Shown piece after piece: positions 16,101 to 23,368 of a DNA stretch of 64,000 bases; position 1 is the first letter of the stretch; every line of letters starts with the position of its first letter. The notes under the pieces are model-generated. The model had not been told where the DNA came from and searched no databases. It saw only the letters and a list, made by a program, of their open reading frames with translations. The DNA is from VRUE01 sp963737575 (GTDB taxonomy: Bacteria; Actinomycetota; Thermoleophilia; Solirubrobacterales; 70-9), in NCBI GenBank assembly GCA_963737575.1, contig CAVTTJ010000011.1, positions 150,897 to 214,896 on the forward strand. The letters are read 5' to 3'. The position numbers and the translations under genes were made by a program.

Positions 16101-16574
16101 CACGTCGGCTCCGGCGCCACGGTGTCGGTGACCCCTGCAAACTGGCGGGCGCTCGGCTCCTCGCGGATCCGGGTCAGCACGACGGCGGCCGGCAGGACCT
16201 CGACCCGCGACGTCCGCGGCAGGTCGATCGGATCCCAGTTCGCCACGGTCCGTCATGCCTCGGTCGTCGAGCTCGGTGGCGGGGGGAACGGGGTCGCTCT
16301 GAAGCTCCACCTGCGCCACCCGCCGAAGCGGGGCTGGATCGCCTTTGCCGGAGGCCTCTCGCGCAGTGGGCACAGCGTCGGCCGGACGCGTCCGCTCCAG
16401 CTCTCGGCCGAGGCCATGCGCAAAGGGAAGGCGCTCCTCCAGCTCCCCAAGGGCCTGAAGGGCGGTCACTACACGCTGAAGCTGCGGGTTCTCGAGGCGA
16501 CGGCCGAGCCCGGTGGTATCCAGGGCTCGCAGACCCTCACCCGCTCTTTCAAGCTGCGGCTGGGCAAGGGCTGA
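13101..16574 (+). CDS. Large secreted multidomain protein with a papain-like cysteine peptidase domain
   Basis: 1157 aa. Signal peptide residues 1-40; a beta-sandwich domain to about 220; Ig-like repeats to about 450; an IPT/TIG domain at about 455-545; an alpha/beta domain at about 545-790; then beta-rich C-terminal repeats. The alpha/beta domain has GGICFGMAYSSYEF with Cys605, GHTVLAYD with His708 and VQVANSN with Asn729/Asn731. The order Cys, His, Asn and the local motifs match papain-fold peptidases of the C39/transglutaminase-like type. I therefore call it a probable secreted cysteine peptidase on a surface scaffold; activity is inference. No sorting signal or anchor is visible. Confidence 0.7.
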   Translation: MRSSPRRPRFAGGHRLLGLTLAFSGALTLWLGIPAVASAAPVTLDFESGATVGQKVTNQYGPPTTPAGPTFEQGQEAGFNGLYCGAPTLDNAGVAHSGSNSLLLNACENGEFWPTATFFALGYSTDSVEFWIATPGHTLGNTTVITTAFGGNGSIVEQEETILPPQASTTYKDVALSSVSGDIAFVAVEEGLKGGNTNTATEVGLTAGNSDLSLDDLTYDPPSSPPESSFLLGANPPAANLVAGGETQVKIPVAWTNNPDPSASPVLMETTFPTGITGTFSPNPTTSGSSTLTVHAAKNAQVGPGSLTIHGYVDKGLGSEKSASETIPLGVSAPFEIVNPPAVTVGPCTPHQIELRVQTATDFTEPLTISVASPGSSGVVITEISGGKVTDPTHAMTTVTPKNGIATATLTLSAGAGAGNEGARPYTVTVGAPGYADQTASGTVAVASKIEKVLYAGSSTEASSVATPALGQPGTQLTLKGAGFCHDTAIAIGDPHNQSYAETIASDGTSATFRVPRGAVNGPVEVIPLQGPNFKGPNLTVRTFRNTYGFSWENGDWKQLLNEEMIDELFGKEETNIDVLGWLIRKPEAYLFETMANNYIPGGICFGMAYSSYEFQRGLIAPSFFPHTGGSTVWNLDTAERPSNPLLRFVVERFSLQFTDQLIPAELNTVLGVHGTNDDVNAIEGELSKGNPVMLGLIHWNGISIEGHTVLAYDAHPLPTGGVEVQVANSNVPYKTSEEEDAAAHDAAEFTNSHLVIKEGNWEFPQLGWSGSEADLVVYHHDELPEINGNQPSLPNVFTAAVMVAFGSSGDAVTQVSDGHGSLLKGGKLAPQSSWPKGVAPLPDFNDTHSPLQLVTLGPDARGTVSATVKRGKGGGAMNMYLPGLQANLEADGKPGQVDRVSVDPKDDSIGYTAGAGGTGFGGTLLASPGAHSSKAASSLSDHLVGFETSSGKGAGDQVSFGSGRAFVFSRENGAPTNLTLTLSAFDAQGRPVAVRLPAVHVGSGATVSVTPANWRALGSSRIRVSTTAAGRTSTRDVRGRSIGSQFATVRHASVVELGGGGNGVALKLHLRHPPKRGWIAFAGGLSRSGHSVGRTRPLQLSAEAMRKGKALLQLPKGLKGGHYTLKLRVLEATAEPGGIQGSQTLTRSFKLRLGKG

Positions 16575-16647
16575 ACGGCTAGCGGGCCCGCCCTGCCCTG
16601 CGGATCAGCTTCACTGACCTCGTCATCGAATTGGCGCTGCCGCCGGC

Positions 16648-16839
16648 GACTTCCGCCTCTCCCTCTACGGCGACAAGAAGGGTTACCTGACCGACACCCC
16701 AATCACTTTTTGTGCGGCAAGCCGCCGGTTACCACCGTCGAATACGGCGCCCAGAACGGGAAGCGACTCACCCAGAAGGTCAAGATGAAAGGTCCCTTGC
16801 GGGGGCCAAGGCGCCAGCTCGAAGAAGAAGCGGCGCTAG
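16648..16839 (+). pseudogene. C-terminal remnant of a secreted-protein gene, frameshifted
   Basis: Three overlapping frames read like one protein tail: DFRLSLYGDKKGYLTDTPIT in the first frame, then CGKPPVTTVEYGAQNGKRL from about 16713 in another, then KKKRR and stop TAG (16837-16839) in the third. The first switch is at a T5 run (16707-16711). A Lys-rich end after an LxLYGxKKG core resembles tails of secreted proteins in this lineage, from memory and unverified. No start, signal peptide or upstream body exists, so it is a decayed fragment. Its stop shares CTAG with the SDR stop. Confidence 0.45.
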
Positions 16840-17552
16840 CCCCAGGAGGCCTCCGAGTCGGGCCGGAAGCTGGTCGTCAGGATCCGCATCCCGCGCGGGC
16901 GGGTGAGGGCGAAGAGGACGACCTCGGCGACCTCCTCGGCGCTCATCATCTCCTCCAGCGCCGGCTCGCCCTCCTCTCGGCCGGTGCCGATCGCGAACTC
17001 GGTGTTGACCCCCCCGGGGCAGATGCAGGTGGCCCGCACGCCCTTCTCGCGCAGCTCGTGGTCGAGCGATCGGGTGAACCCGAGCTGGCCGAATTTCGAG
17101 GCGTTGTAGACGGACTCGCCCGGGAAGGCACGGAGCCCGGCGACGCTGGCGATCGAGACGAAGTCCCCGGCGCCGGAGGAGATCAGGTGGGGGAGAGCCG
17201 CGGCCGCGGTGTGGAGGGTGCCCTTGAGGTTGACGTCGATCATCTCCTCGACCAGCTCGGGGTCGAGGTCGAGGAACGGGCCGTAGGCGCCCACCCCGGC
17301 GTTGGCGACGGCGATGTCGAGCCGGCCGAAGCGCTCGACGACGGCCTCTGTCGCCGCGATCACTGCGGCGCGGTCCCTGACGTCGCAGGCCACCCCGAGC
17401 GCTCGATCGAGGCCGAGGTCGGCGCCCCTGCGCGAGAGCAAGCCCACCGATGCCCCTGCCTCATGGAGGCCGCGGGCGACCGCGGCGCCGATCCCGGCGC
17501 TGGCTCCGGTGACGATCGCGACCCTGTCCTCGAGCTCCATCGACCCCGACAT
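16836..17552 (-). CDS. Short-chain dehydrogenase/reductase (classical SDR)
   Basis: A 238-aa Rossmann-fold NAD(P)-dependent oxidoreductase. The cofactor loop is TGASAGIG (residues 15-22), NAG is at about 84-86 and the catalytic residues are Ser136, Tyr149 and Lys153 (YNASK). Length and motifs fit classical SDRs acting on alcohols, ketones or sugars; the substrate is open. It starts 15 nt after the stop of the CPBP protease gene and is probably co-transcribed with it. A CAGAAT box 7 nt upstream of the ATG could give an additional internal promoter. Confidence 0.9.
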   Translation of the reverse strand: MSGSMELEDRVAIVTGASAGIGAAVARGLHEAGASVGLLSRRGADLGLDRALGVACDVRDRAAVIAATEAVVERFGRLDIAVANAGVGAYGPFLDLDPELVEEMIDVNLKGTLHTAAAALPHLISSGAGDFVSIASVAGLRAFPGESVYNASKFGQLGFTRSLDHELREKGVRATCICPGGVNTEFAIGTGREEGEPALEEMMSAEEVAEVVLFALTRPRGMRILTTSFRPDSEASWG

Positions 17553-17567
17553 ACCCGGGATTCTGCC

Positions 17568-18332
17568 TCAGGAGACCACCAGGGCGGTGACGATCGCGAC
17601 CAGGCCGACGCTCTGGGTCGAGTGGACGAGGATCCCCATCCAGGCGCTCTCGTAGCGGCGCGAGGGGTAGGAGATGGCGAAGACGTTGATCAGCGCCGTC
17701 GGGATCACCCAGGGGGTGTGGAGGTGGTAGCAGGCGAACAGCACCCCGTTCGCGACCCAGTCGTAGCGGCCGAAGACCCCGCGCATGCGCGGCAGCAGCA
17801 GGCCGCGGAAGAGGAGCTCCTCGCCGAGCACGGTGTTGAAGACGGCGAAGACGACGATCACGGCGAGCCATCCCCAGGCGCCGCTGAAGAAGCTTTCGCC
17901 GGCGTCGGTCCCGAGAAACTCGGCGAGGCCGCGCGGCGACGGGGCGGGAATCCCCGGCAGGACGAACCCGAGCCCGAAGATCGCCATGAAGGGAAGCACC
18001 CAGAGCCATACCCGCCCGCCGTAGCGGCCGCTTCGCGGATCCCTCGGTGGCCGCAGCCAGAGCGCGTCGCGAAGCCCGGGCCACGAGAGGCTCCCGACCT
18101 CCCGCCGGGTGAGGATCAAGACCAGGGCGAACTCCCAGACCAGCCCCAGAGGAATGCAGATCAGGAGCGCCTGGACGAGCGGCTCCTGCCCGCCCAGCCT
18201 GTCGGCCAGCCAGGGGGCGACGATCCAGGAGAGGGCGCCCATCGGTATTGCGGCCGCGGCCCAAATGGCGAGGATCTGCGCGAGAGAGTACTGCGGGATT
18301 CCGTCGTGGCGGTCGGCCCGGGCCGCGCTCAC
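17568..18332 (-). CDS. CPBP-family intramembrane metalloprotease
   Basis: A 254-aa integral membrane protein with about 6-8 helices. The CPBP motifs are present in order: EELLFRG (EExxxR), a histidine in CYHLHTPW, and a later LVHS histidine, which together bind zinc in Rce1/CPBP proteases. I start it at GTG 18332, in a GTGA overlap with the stop of the 43-aa ORF upstream; extension to 18482 gives low-complexity Arg/Pro sequence. The family includes prenyl-protein and bacteriocin-immunity proteases; the target is unknown. Confidence 0.82.
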   Translation of the reverse strand: MSAARADRHDGIPQYSLAQILAIWAAAAIPMGALSWIVAPWLADRLGGQEPLVQALLICIPLGLVWEFALVLILTRREVGSLSWPGLRDALWLRPPRDPRSGRYGGRVWLWVLPFMAIFGLGFVLPGIPAPSPRGLAEFLGTDAGESFFSGAWGWLAVIVVFAVFNTVLGEELLFRGLLLPRMRGVFGRYDWVANGVLFACYHLHTPWVIPTALINVFAISYPSRRYESAWMGILVHSTQSVGLVAIVTALVVS

Positions 18333-18460
18333 CTGAACTCGAAGCTCGTCAGGTCGTGGCCGTAGATCGGGTTGTAGATCACCCGGTCGAGGTCGATCCC
18401 CTCGATCTTCGGGCTCCAGGGCGGCCAGAATCCCGTGGCAATCGAGCACTCGGCAGCCAT
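18329..18460 (-). CDS. Small 43-aa ORF coupled to the CPBP protease
   Basis: ATG 18460 to TGA 18329, encoding 43 residues with an aromatic, Pro-rich core (GFWPPWSPKIEG, VIYNPIYGHDL). Its TGA overlaps the GTG start of the protease gene, the same coupling used by other operon pairs here. It has no signal peptide or membrane helix. It could be a real small protein, such as a substrate or partner of the protease, or the surviving C-terminal end of a truncated enzyme. I do not recognise it. Confidence 0.4.
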   Translation of the reverse strand: MAAECSIATGFWPPWSPKIEGIDLDRVIYNPIYGHDLTSFEFR

Positions 18461-18503
18461 CTACGGGGTGGGCATTGGGCATTGACGTCCGACTTGCTGC
18501 CCT

Positions 18504-20345
18504 CTAGCGAGATGCAGAAGAGGCGCTCTCCTTCTGGGGCCTTCGCGGGCCGACCGAAGAGGTCGCACCACTCCGCGGCTGGTCGGCGGAGCCACTGGCG
18601 TAAGCGCGGAGGACGTCCCGGTGATCGATCCACCCAACCACCGTCACTCCATCGACGGCGAGGACCGGCAGGCCCTCCTGGTCTCCTCTGGTCAGCCAAT
18701 CGACCGCGACTGAGAGTGGCTCGGCTGGGTTCAGCTTGGGAACCTCTTCGGCCAGAGCGCCAACGGTGGCCGGCAGGTCGTCGGCCTCGCGCTCGAAGGC
18801 GCGCATGGAGACGATCCCCCGCAACGTCCCCGACTCGTCCACCACCGGGAGGGCGTTGTGCCCGGCGCGCAAGATGGCGGCGGCCGCCTCGGGGGCCGGA
18901 GCGTCGTAGGCAAGTGGTGTAAGAGGCTCGCCCATCGCATCGCCGATCGATAGCCCCGCCAACGCCGCGCTTGAGGCCGGTTGGTCGACGTCGATGCCGC
19001 GACGGCGCAGCTTCATCGTGTAGATCGAGTCCTCGCTCAGTGCCCGGCTCAGCCCGGTCGCCACGACCACCGCCAACATCAGCGGCAGGATAATCGAGTA
19101 GTCGCCGGTCAACTCGAAGACAATCAACACGGCGGTGATCGGAGCACGGCCGGCGGCCGCGAAGACGGCCGCCATTCCGACCAGTCCGTAGGCGCCGGCG
19201 CTCGCCGTGGCGCCGGGCAGTGCGGTGTGGACGGCAAGCCCAAAGGCGCTTCCCAGCATCGCTCCCATGAACAGCGAGGGAGCGAAGACCCCGCCCGAGC
19301 CTCCGATCGCCATCGTCAGGCTGGTGGCAATGACCTTTCCGGCCAGAAGGGCGATCAGCAAAGCGACTGCGTACTGGCCGGCGATCGCATTTTCGAGCAC
19401 CGGGTACCCCACCCCGTACATCTCAGGCAGGACCAACAGAACGCATCCCAACAGCAGACCGCCGACCGCGGGGCGCAGCCAGGCGGGGCCGCGCCAGAGC
19501 CGGTCGGCGAGGTCCTCTGAACCGTAGAGAACACGGATGAAGACGATGCCGACCAGAGCCGCGGCGACACCAAGCAGTCCGTAGAGCGGGTACTCGATCG
19601 CCGTGTGGAGTCTGAATGCCGGGAGGGTCAGGAAGGCTTCGCTGCCGAAGGCGATTCGCCCGACCGCTGTGGCGACAACCGAGCTGAGCACAACGAGCCC
19701 GAAGGAGCGCGTTTGGAAGTCGCGCAGGATCAGCTCCAAGGCGAAGAACACCCCAGCGATCGGGGCGTTGAAAGTGGCGGCGATCCCGCCGGCGGCGCCA
19801 CAGGCGACCAGCAGCCGCGTCTCCTGGCCGGCCAGACGGGTCAGCTGCGCCAGACCGGAGCCCAGCGCCGAGCCGATCTGCACGATCGGCCCCTCGCGAC
19901 CGACCGAGCCGCCGGCACCGATACAGAGCGCCGAGGCGAGCGACTTGACAACGGGCACCCGGCCACGGATCCGCCCCTCATTGGAGTGGACCGCGAGCAT
20001 CACCTCCGGAACGCCGTGGCCACGCGCCTCGGGAGCGAAGCGGTAGACCAGTGGCCCGTAGAGCAGGCCACCAAGAACCGGCGCGACCAAGACCACAAAG
20101 GGCCCGAGGAGCGGAACGTGGGGATTAGTGAAATGGCCGAGATCGCTGGGGTCGCTGTGGCCGGCGAAGAGCTCGGTGAACCCGAGGATCAGATAGCGGA
20201 ATCCGATCGCACCGAGGCCCGCTCCGACGCCGACCAGCAGCGCCAGCGCGGCGAGCACACCCCCCTCGCCGCCGAACAGTGCCCTCGCCGTGGATCGAAT
20301 GGCATACGGGCGAGCCGCGTCGTTCCTGGCCGTAGAGGGCACCAT
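18504..20345 (-). CDS. ClC-family chloride channel/transporter with CBS domains
   Basis: A 613-aa membrane protein. The ClC selectivity and core motifs GREGPIVQIGSALGS and AIGGSGGVFAPSLFMGAMLG are present, with about 12-14 helices up to residue 430, followed by a pair of CBS domains (residues 460-590) that sense adenine nucleotides in related proteins. It is divergent from a Crp-family regulator with a palindromic site between them. A TAGGCT box lies just 2 nt before ATG 20345, so GTG 20342 may be the true first codon. Channel versus H+/Cl- exchanger is not settled here. Confidence 0.9.
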   Translation of the reverse strand: MVPSTARNDAARPYAIRSTARALFGGEGGVLAALALLVGVGAGLGAIGFRYLILGFTELFAGHSDPSDLGHFTNPHVPLLGPFVVLVAPVLGGLLYGPLVYRFAPEARGHGVPEVMLAVHSNEGRIRGRVPVVKSLASALCIGAGGSVGREGPIVQIGSALGSGLAQLTRLAGQETRLLVACGAAGGIAATFNAPIAGVFFALELILRDFQTRSFGLVVLSSVVATAVGRIAFGSEAFLTLPAFRLHTAIEYPLYGLLGVAAALVGIVFIRVLYGSEDLADRLWRGPAWLRPAVGGLLLGCVLLVLPEMYGVGYPVLENAIAGQYAVALLIALLAGKVIATSLTMAIGGSGGVFAPSLFMGAMLGSAFGLAVHTALPGATASAGAYGLVGMAAVFAAAGRAPITAVLIVFELTGDYSIILPLMLAVVVATGLSRALSEDSIYTMKLRRRGIDVDQPASSAALAGLSIGDAMGEPLTPLAYDAPAPEAAAAILRAGHNALPVVDESGTLRGIVSMRAFEREADDLPATVGALAEEVPKLNPAEPLSVAVDWLTRGDQEGLPVLAVDGVTVVGWIDHRDVLRAYASGSADQPRSGATSSVGPRRPQKESASSASR

Positions 20346-20408
20346 CGAGCCGAGCCTAGGAGACCGGGAACACGATTCGGTCCACTCTTCCCGCTCGCCG
20401 CTCCAGCG

Positions 20409-20426
20409 ATGTCAGAGCTATGACAT
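20409..20426. promoter_or_regulatory. Crp/Fnr-type palindrome between ClC and regulator genes
   Basis: ATGTCA-GAGCTA-TGACAT: perfect 6-bp arms with a 6-nt spacer, the spacing of Crp-family sites (TGTGA-N6-TCACA). The centre is about 54 bp upstream of the predicted start of the regulator and about 72 bp from the ClC start codon. It is a good candidate for autoregulation and for control of ClC by the adjacent regulator. Confidence 0.5.
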
Positions 20427-20471
20427 TCGGTGCCGATGACCGCGCCAGGGCACGGGGTTACCCTTTGCAGC

Positions 20472-21209
20472 GTGACGGCTGTCGCGGTGCTGCAACTCGA
20501 ACCCGACCTGGGGGCCGCGGTGCCCGAGGGAAGAAGGCCGGCAGCGATTCGCGCCTGCGCCGCCCACACAGTGGAGATCCCGCTGGGCGATTGGGACGGC
20601 GGGCAGCCGGAGAAGAAGCCGGTCGATCACGCGGGCTTCGGCCTGCTCGTCCTCTCCGGGGTGCTCTGCCGCCGCGTGGTCCAGAGCGAGCACTACGGCG
20701 CCGAGCTGATCGGGCCGGGAGACCTGATGCGGCCCTGGGACCTGGTCGGGGACTGGTCGACCCTCCCCACCGACCCAAACTGGACTGTGATCCAGCCGAC
20801 GCGGGCAGCAATCCTCGACGCCGATTTCGCTCTCCGCGCCGCTCCCTTCCCGGGCATCGCCGAAACGTTGGTGCGGAGGGCCCTGATGCGCTCGCGCTAC
20901 CTGGCGATCCTGATTGCGATCGTCAACCAGCGACGGATCGAGACCCGGCTGACGATGCTCTTCTGGCATCTCGCCGACCGGTTCGGACGCCTGAGGGGCG
21001 AATGGGTGGAGGTTCCGGTCCCCCTGACCCACAGTCTGCTCGGGGAGCTGATCGGCGCTCGACGACCGTCGGTCACCACTGCGCTCTCGAAGCTGCACGA
21101 GCGCGGCGTTCTTCAGCGGGACCAGCGCGGCTGGCGCCTACGCGGCTCGGTCCCTCCCGAGTACCAGACACTGCAGGCCCCGAAAAGGGAGGCGGCCACT
21201 CCGGCCTGA
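20472..21209 (+). CDS. Crp/Fnr-family transcriptional regulator
   Basis: A 245-aa protein with a cNMP-binding-type beta-barrel (residues about 15-125), a long dimer helix, and a C-terminal HTH_Crp domain (LTHSLLGELIGARRPSVTTA, residues about 183-202). It has no CxxC-type iron-sulphur ligands, so an Fnr oxygen sensor is unlikely. Start GTG 20472 is chosen because TACCCT lies 7 nt upstream (leaderless); an upstream in-frame start at 20430 would overlap that box. The likely target is the divergent ClC gene, given the palindrome between them. Confidence 0.82.
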   Translation: MTAVAVLQLEPDLGAAVPEGRRPAAIRACAAHTVEIPLGDWDGGQPEKKPVDHAGFGLLVLSGVLCRRVVQSEHYGAELIGPGDLMRPWDLVGDWSTLPTDPNWTVIQPTRAAILDADFALRAAPFPGIAETLVRRALMRSRYLAILIAIVNQRRIETRLTMLFWHLADRFGRLRGEWVEVPVPLTHSLLGELIGARRPSVTTALSKLHERGVLQRDQRGWRLRGSVPPEYQTLQAPKREAATPA

Positions 21210-21303
21210 GCGCCTGCTGCCACCCACCTGCCCCCGCCCCCGGCCGGCCCGTTCATCGCGACCAACCTTCGTCAGGGCTCTGACCTCAGGCGTTGCGCCG
21301 GCC

Positions 21304-21492
21304 GTGCAGCAGGACGACGATTGGGGCATGGTTCCCGCCGGAGTCATCGCTGGCTTCGCGGCGATCGATGTGACTGTGATCGCCGAGGCTCTTTATGCGA
21401 TCCGCGACTATCGCCGCCGGCACCCCGACCAAACCGCCGAGGTCAGATCTTCTAAGCCCTGCGGGGCGCCGCGCTCGAGGGCGGGCGGGTGA
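21304..21492 (+). CDS. Possible small membrane protein
   Basis: A 62-codon frame from GTG 21304 encodes a possible single helix (VPAGVIAGFAAIDVTVIAEAL) and a basic tail. Its third-position GC is lower than in the neighbours, and its last 41 bases overlap the convergent antiporter. No ribosome site or promoter stands out. It is the only candidate in the 242-bp gap 21210-21451. Weak call. Confidence 0.25.
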   Translation: MQQDDDWGMVPAGVIAGFAAIDVTVIAEALYAIRDYRRRHPDQTAEVRSSKPCGAPRSRAGG

Positions 21493-22663
21493 CGGCGTCG
21501 GCGGCACCTCCCTCCAGCATTGCCCGCCCGACGAAGGGGAAGACGAGCGTGGAAAGCATCGCCGCCCCGACCAGGCCAGCAGCGGTCGACGATTTCATAT
21601 GCCCGTCCTCGACGGCGAGCGTGGTGATCGCGACGACCAACGGTAGCTCGGTCGATGAATAGAAGGCAAGTGCCGCCCGCTGGCGGGCGTTGAGCAGATG
21701 GCGGTAGAGCAGAAGTGCCGGAGTCCCACGTACGACCAGGAAGAGGGCGAAGAACATCGCCAGCTTGAGAATGGCGCCGATTTCACCGAGCGCCTCAAGG
21801 TCGAAGTTCATGCCGCTGAAGATGAAGAAGAAGGGGATGAAGAAGCCGAAGCCGACCGCGGTCAGCTTGGAGTCGAAGACCGCCACCTCGTGGCCGCGCA
21901 GGGCGGCGCGGGTGATCATCCCGGCGACGAAGCCACCGAGCAAGATGTCGAGATGCAGGTGTCCGGCGAGGCCGACGAGACCGAAGATCAGCACCACCGT
22001 TACCCGAACCGCGAGCTGGTCACTCGCCTCCAGGGTCTTTTCGATTGCCGGCAGCTCCTTCCAGACAACCCCCATCGACAGGAGGGCGATGGCGACCGCG
22101 ATGAAGACGAAGGCGATCAGTACCAGTGCCTCGCGTAGCGGATGGTCGGTCGATAGGAACAGGGTGACCAGGAGGATCGGGCCGAACTCCCCGACCGCGC
22201 CGGCACCGAGCAGATAGGTGCCGAAGCGGGTCTTGATCTCACCGCTGTCGCGGAGGATCGGGATCAGAGTGCCGATCGCCGTGGTCGCCATCGCCGAGCC
22301 GGTGTAGACGAAGGAATCGATGACGCCGAGACCCCAAAGAAATCCCCCGAGCCCATAGGCGAGCACGATCGAGACCAGCCAGCCCAAGCCCCCGAGCTGA
22401 AGCGCGCGGCCCCTGATGCGCTCGAAGTCGATCTCGTAGCCGGCGAAATAGAAGAGCATCCCCAACCCAAGATTGGAGAAGAACTGACTGAATTCGTCGG
22501 TGGAGGCCAGTTCGAACCCGTGAGGTCCGATGAGAATGCCCAACAGGAGCTCAAGCACGATGACCGGCGGGGCAACGCGTTTCGGCAGAACCGCGACCGT
22601 GATCGCAGCCACTGCCGCGCTCAGGACGATGAGGAAGAACGAGGCGCTGTCGACCCGAACCAA
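21452..22663 (-). CDS. CPA2-type monovalent cation:proton antiporter (Kef-like)
   Basis: A 403-aa membrane protein with 11-13 helices. The N-terminal motif (PPVIVLELLLGILIGPHG) and TGSAMATTAIGTLIPILRD are typical of Na+/H+ and K+/H+ exchangers of the CPA2 family. It lacks C-terminal TrkA-N/TrkA-C domains, so it is not a full KefB/C. The predicted start is TTG 22663, with TAGGAT 10 nt upstream. With the ClC channel and Crp regulator it forms a small ion-homeostasis block, though transcription of the three is not shared. Confidence 0.85.
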   Translation of the reverse strand: MVRVDSASFFLIVLSAAVAAITVAVLPKRVAPPVIVLELLLGILIGPHGFELASTDEFSQFFSNLGLGMLFYFAGYEIDFERIRGRALQLGGLGWLVSIVLAYGLGGFLWGLGVIDSFVYTGSAMATTAIGTLIPILRDSGEIKTRFGTYLLGAGAVGEFGPILLVTLFLSTDHPLREALVLIAFVFIAVAIALLSMGVVWKELPAIEKTLEASDQLAVRVTVVLIFGLVGLAGHLHLDILLGGFVAGMITRAALRGHEVAVFDSKLTAVGFGFFIPFFFIFSGMNFDLEALGEIGAILKLAMFFALFLVVRGTPALLLYRHLLNARQRAALAFYSSTELPLVVAITTLAVEDGHMKSSTAAGLVGAAMLSTLVFPFVGRAMLEGGAADAVTRPPSSAAPRRA

Positions 22664-22768
22664 TGTGGACGGAATCCTACGTTCAGCTCTGCGGCTCGGC
22701 CGCGCCTGCCTCAGGGTCTTCGCCGGCTCCTGTTCCGCAGCCGATTTGCTGAGCCACCCCCGAAGTTG

Positions 22769-22813
22769 CTAGTGGCGCTTCTTGTGATGCCCGTGCTTCT
22801 TGTGCTTGCGGAC
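22769..22813 (-). pseudogene. Orphan Lys/His-rich C-terminal tail
   Basis: On the minus strand these bases read VRKHKKHGHHKKRH followed by TAG. Lys/His-rich tails like this close other secreted proteins in the window (for example the PQQ-like protein near 39150). Upstream on the minus strand no sensible protein continues: the sequence becomes the plus-strand beta-helix fragment. It looks like the end of a lost gene, but chance in a repetitive stretch cannot be excluded. Confidence 0.3.
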
Positions 22814-23338
22814 GAGCTCGAGAACAGCGTCGGGATCCGTGCCGACCACAACCTCTCCTACGGCAACACCGGCGGGATCCTCTCCTTCGACCTGCCCTTC
22901 CTCGACGCCAAGGTCAACAGCGGCAACGTCATCGACCACAACGTCGTGACGAACAACGACCGGCCCAACACCTGCACCGACCCCGAGGACACGGTCTGCC
23001 AGGTGCCGCCGGGAACCGGGATCCTGCTTATGGCGGTCGACGAAAACACGGTCAAGGCAAATCTCGTCACCGGCAACGACTCCTACGGGATCGCTGTCGC
23101 CAATATCTGTCAGGCGCAGGAACTTCCGGAAGAAGTCTGTGCGGTGCTCGACATAGAGCCCAACCCCGATCACAACAGCGTCATCTTCAACGCCGTCCTC
23201 GGCAACGGCAACAACCCGGCCCCGTCACTTCCGCCGGTCTTCGCCGTCGCCCTCGCCTGGGACGGCAGCGGCCAGGGCAACTGCTGGTCGCACAATCTCT
23301 TCGGGTCCTCGTTCCCGGACCCGCTGCCGGGCTGCTGA
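22787..23338 (+). pseudogene. Truncated right-handed beta-helix (PbH1/NosD-like) protein
   Basis: At most 183 residues, with beta-helix repeats rich in Asn and Gly (NVIDHNVVTNND, NTVKANLVTGNDSYGI, HNSVIFNAVLGNGN) and several cysteines, ending at a normal TGA. Family members are exported and usually over 300 residues. This one has no signal peptide: its 5' part stops at the antiporter promoter region and the Lys/His-tail remnant. It therefore seems to be the 3' end of a deleted secreted gene. ATG 22787 is only the first available start. Confidence 0.55.
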
Positions 23339-23368
23339 GCCCGGGACCGGAACCGGATGAGGCGGAGC

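Noticed and set aside
18504..22663. Possible horizontally acquired ion-transport island
   Set aside because: Codon use looks slightly less GC-rich here, but I could not compute it, and there are no flanking repeats or mobility genes.
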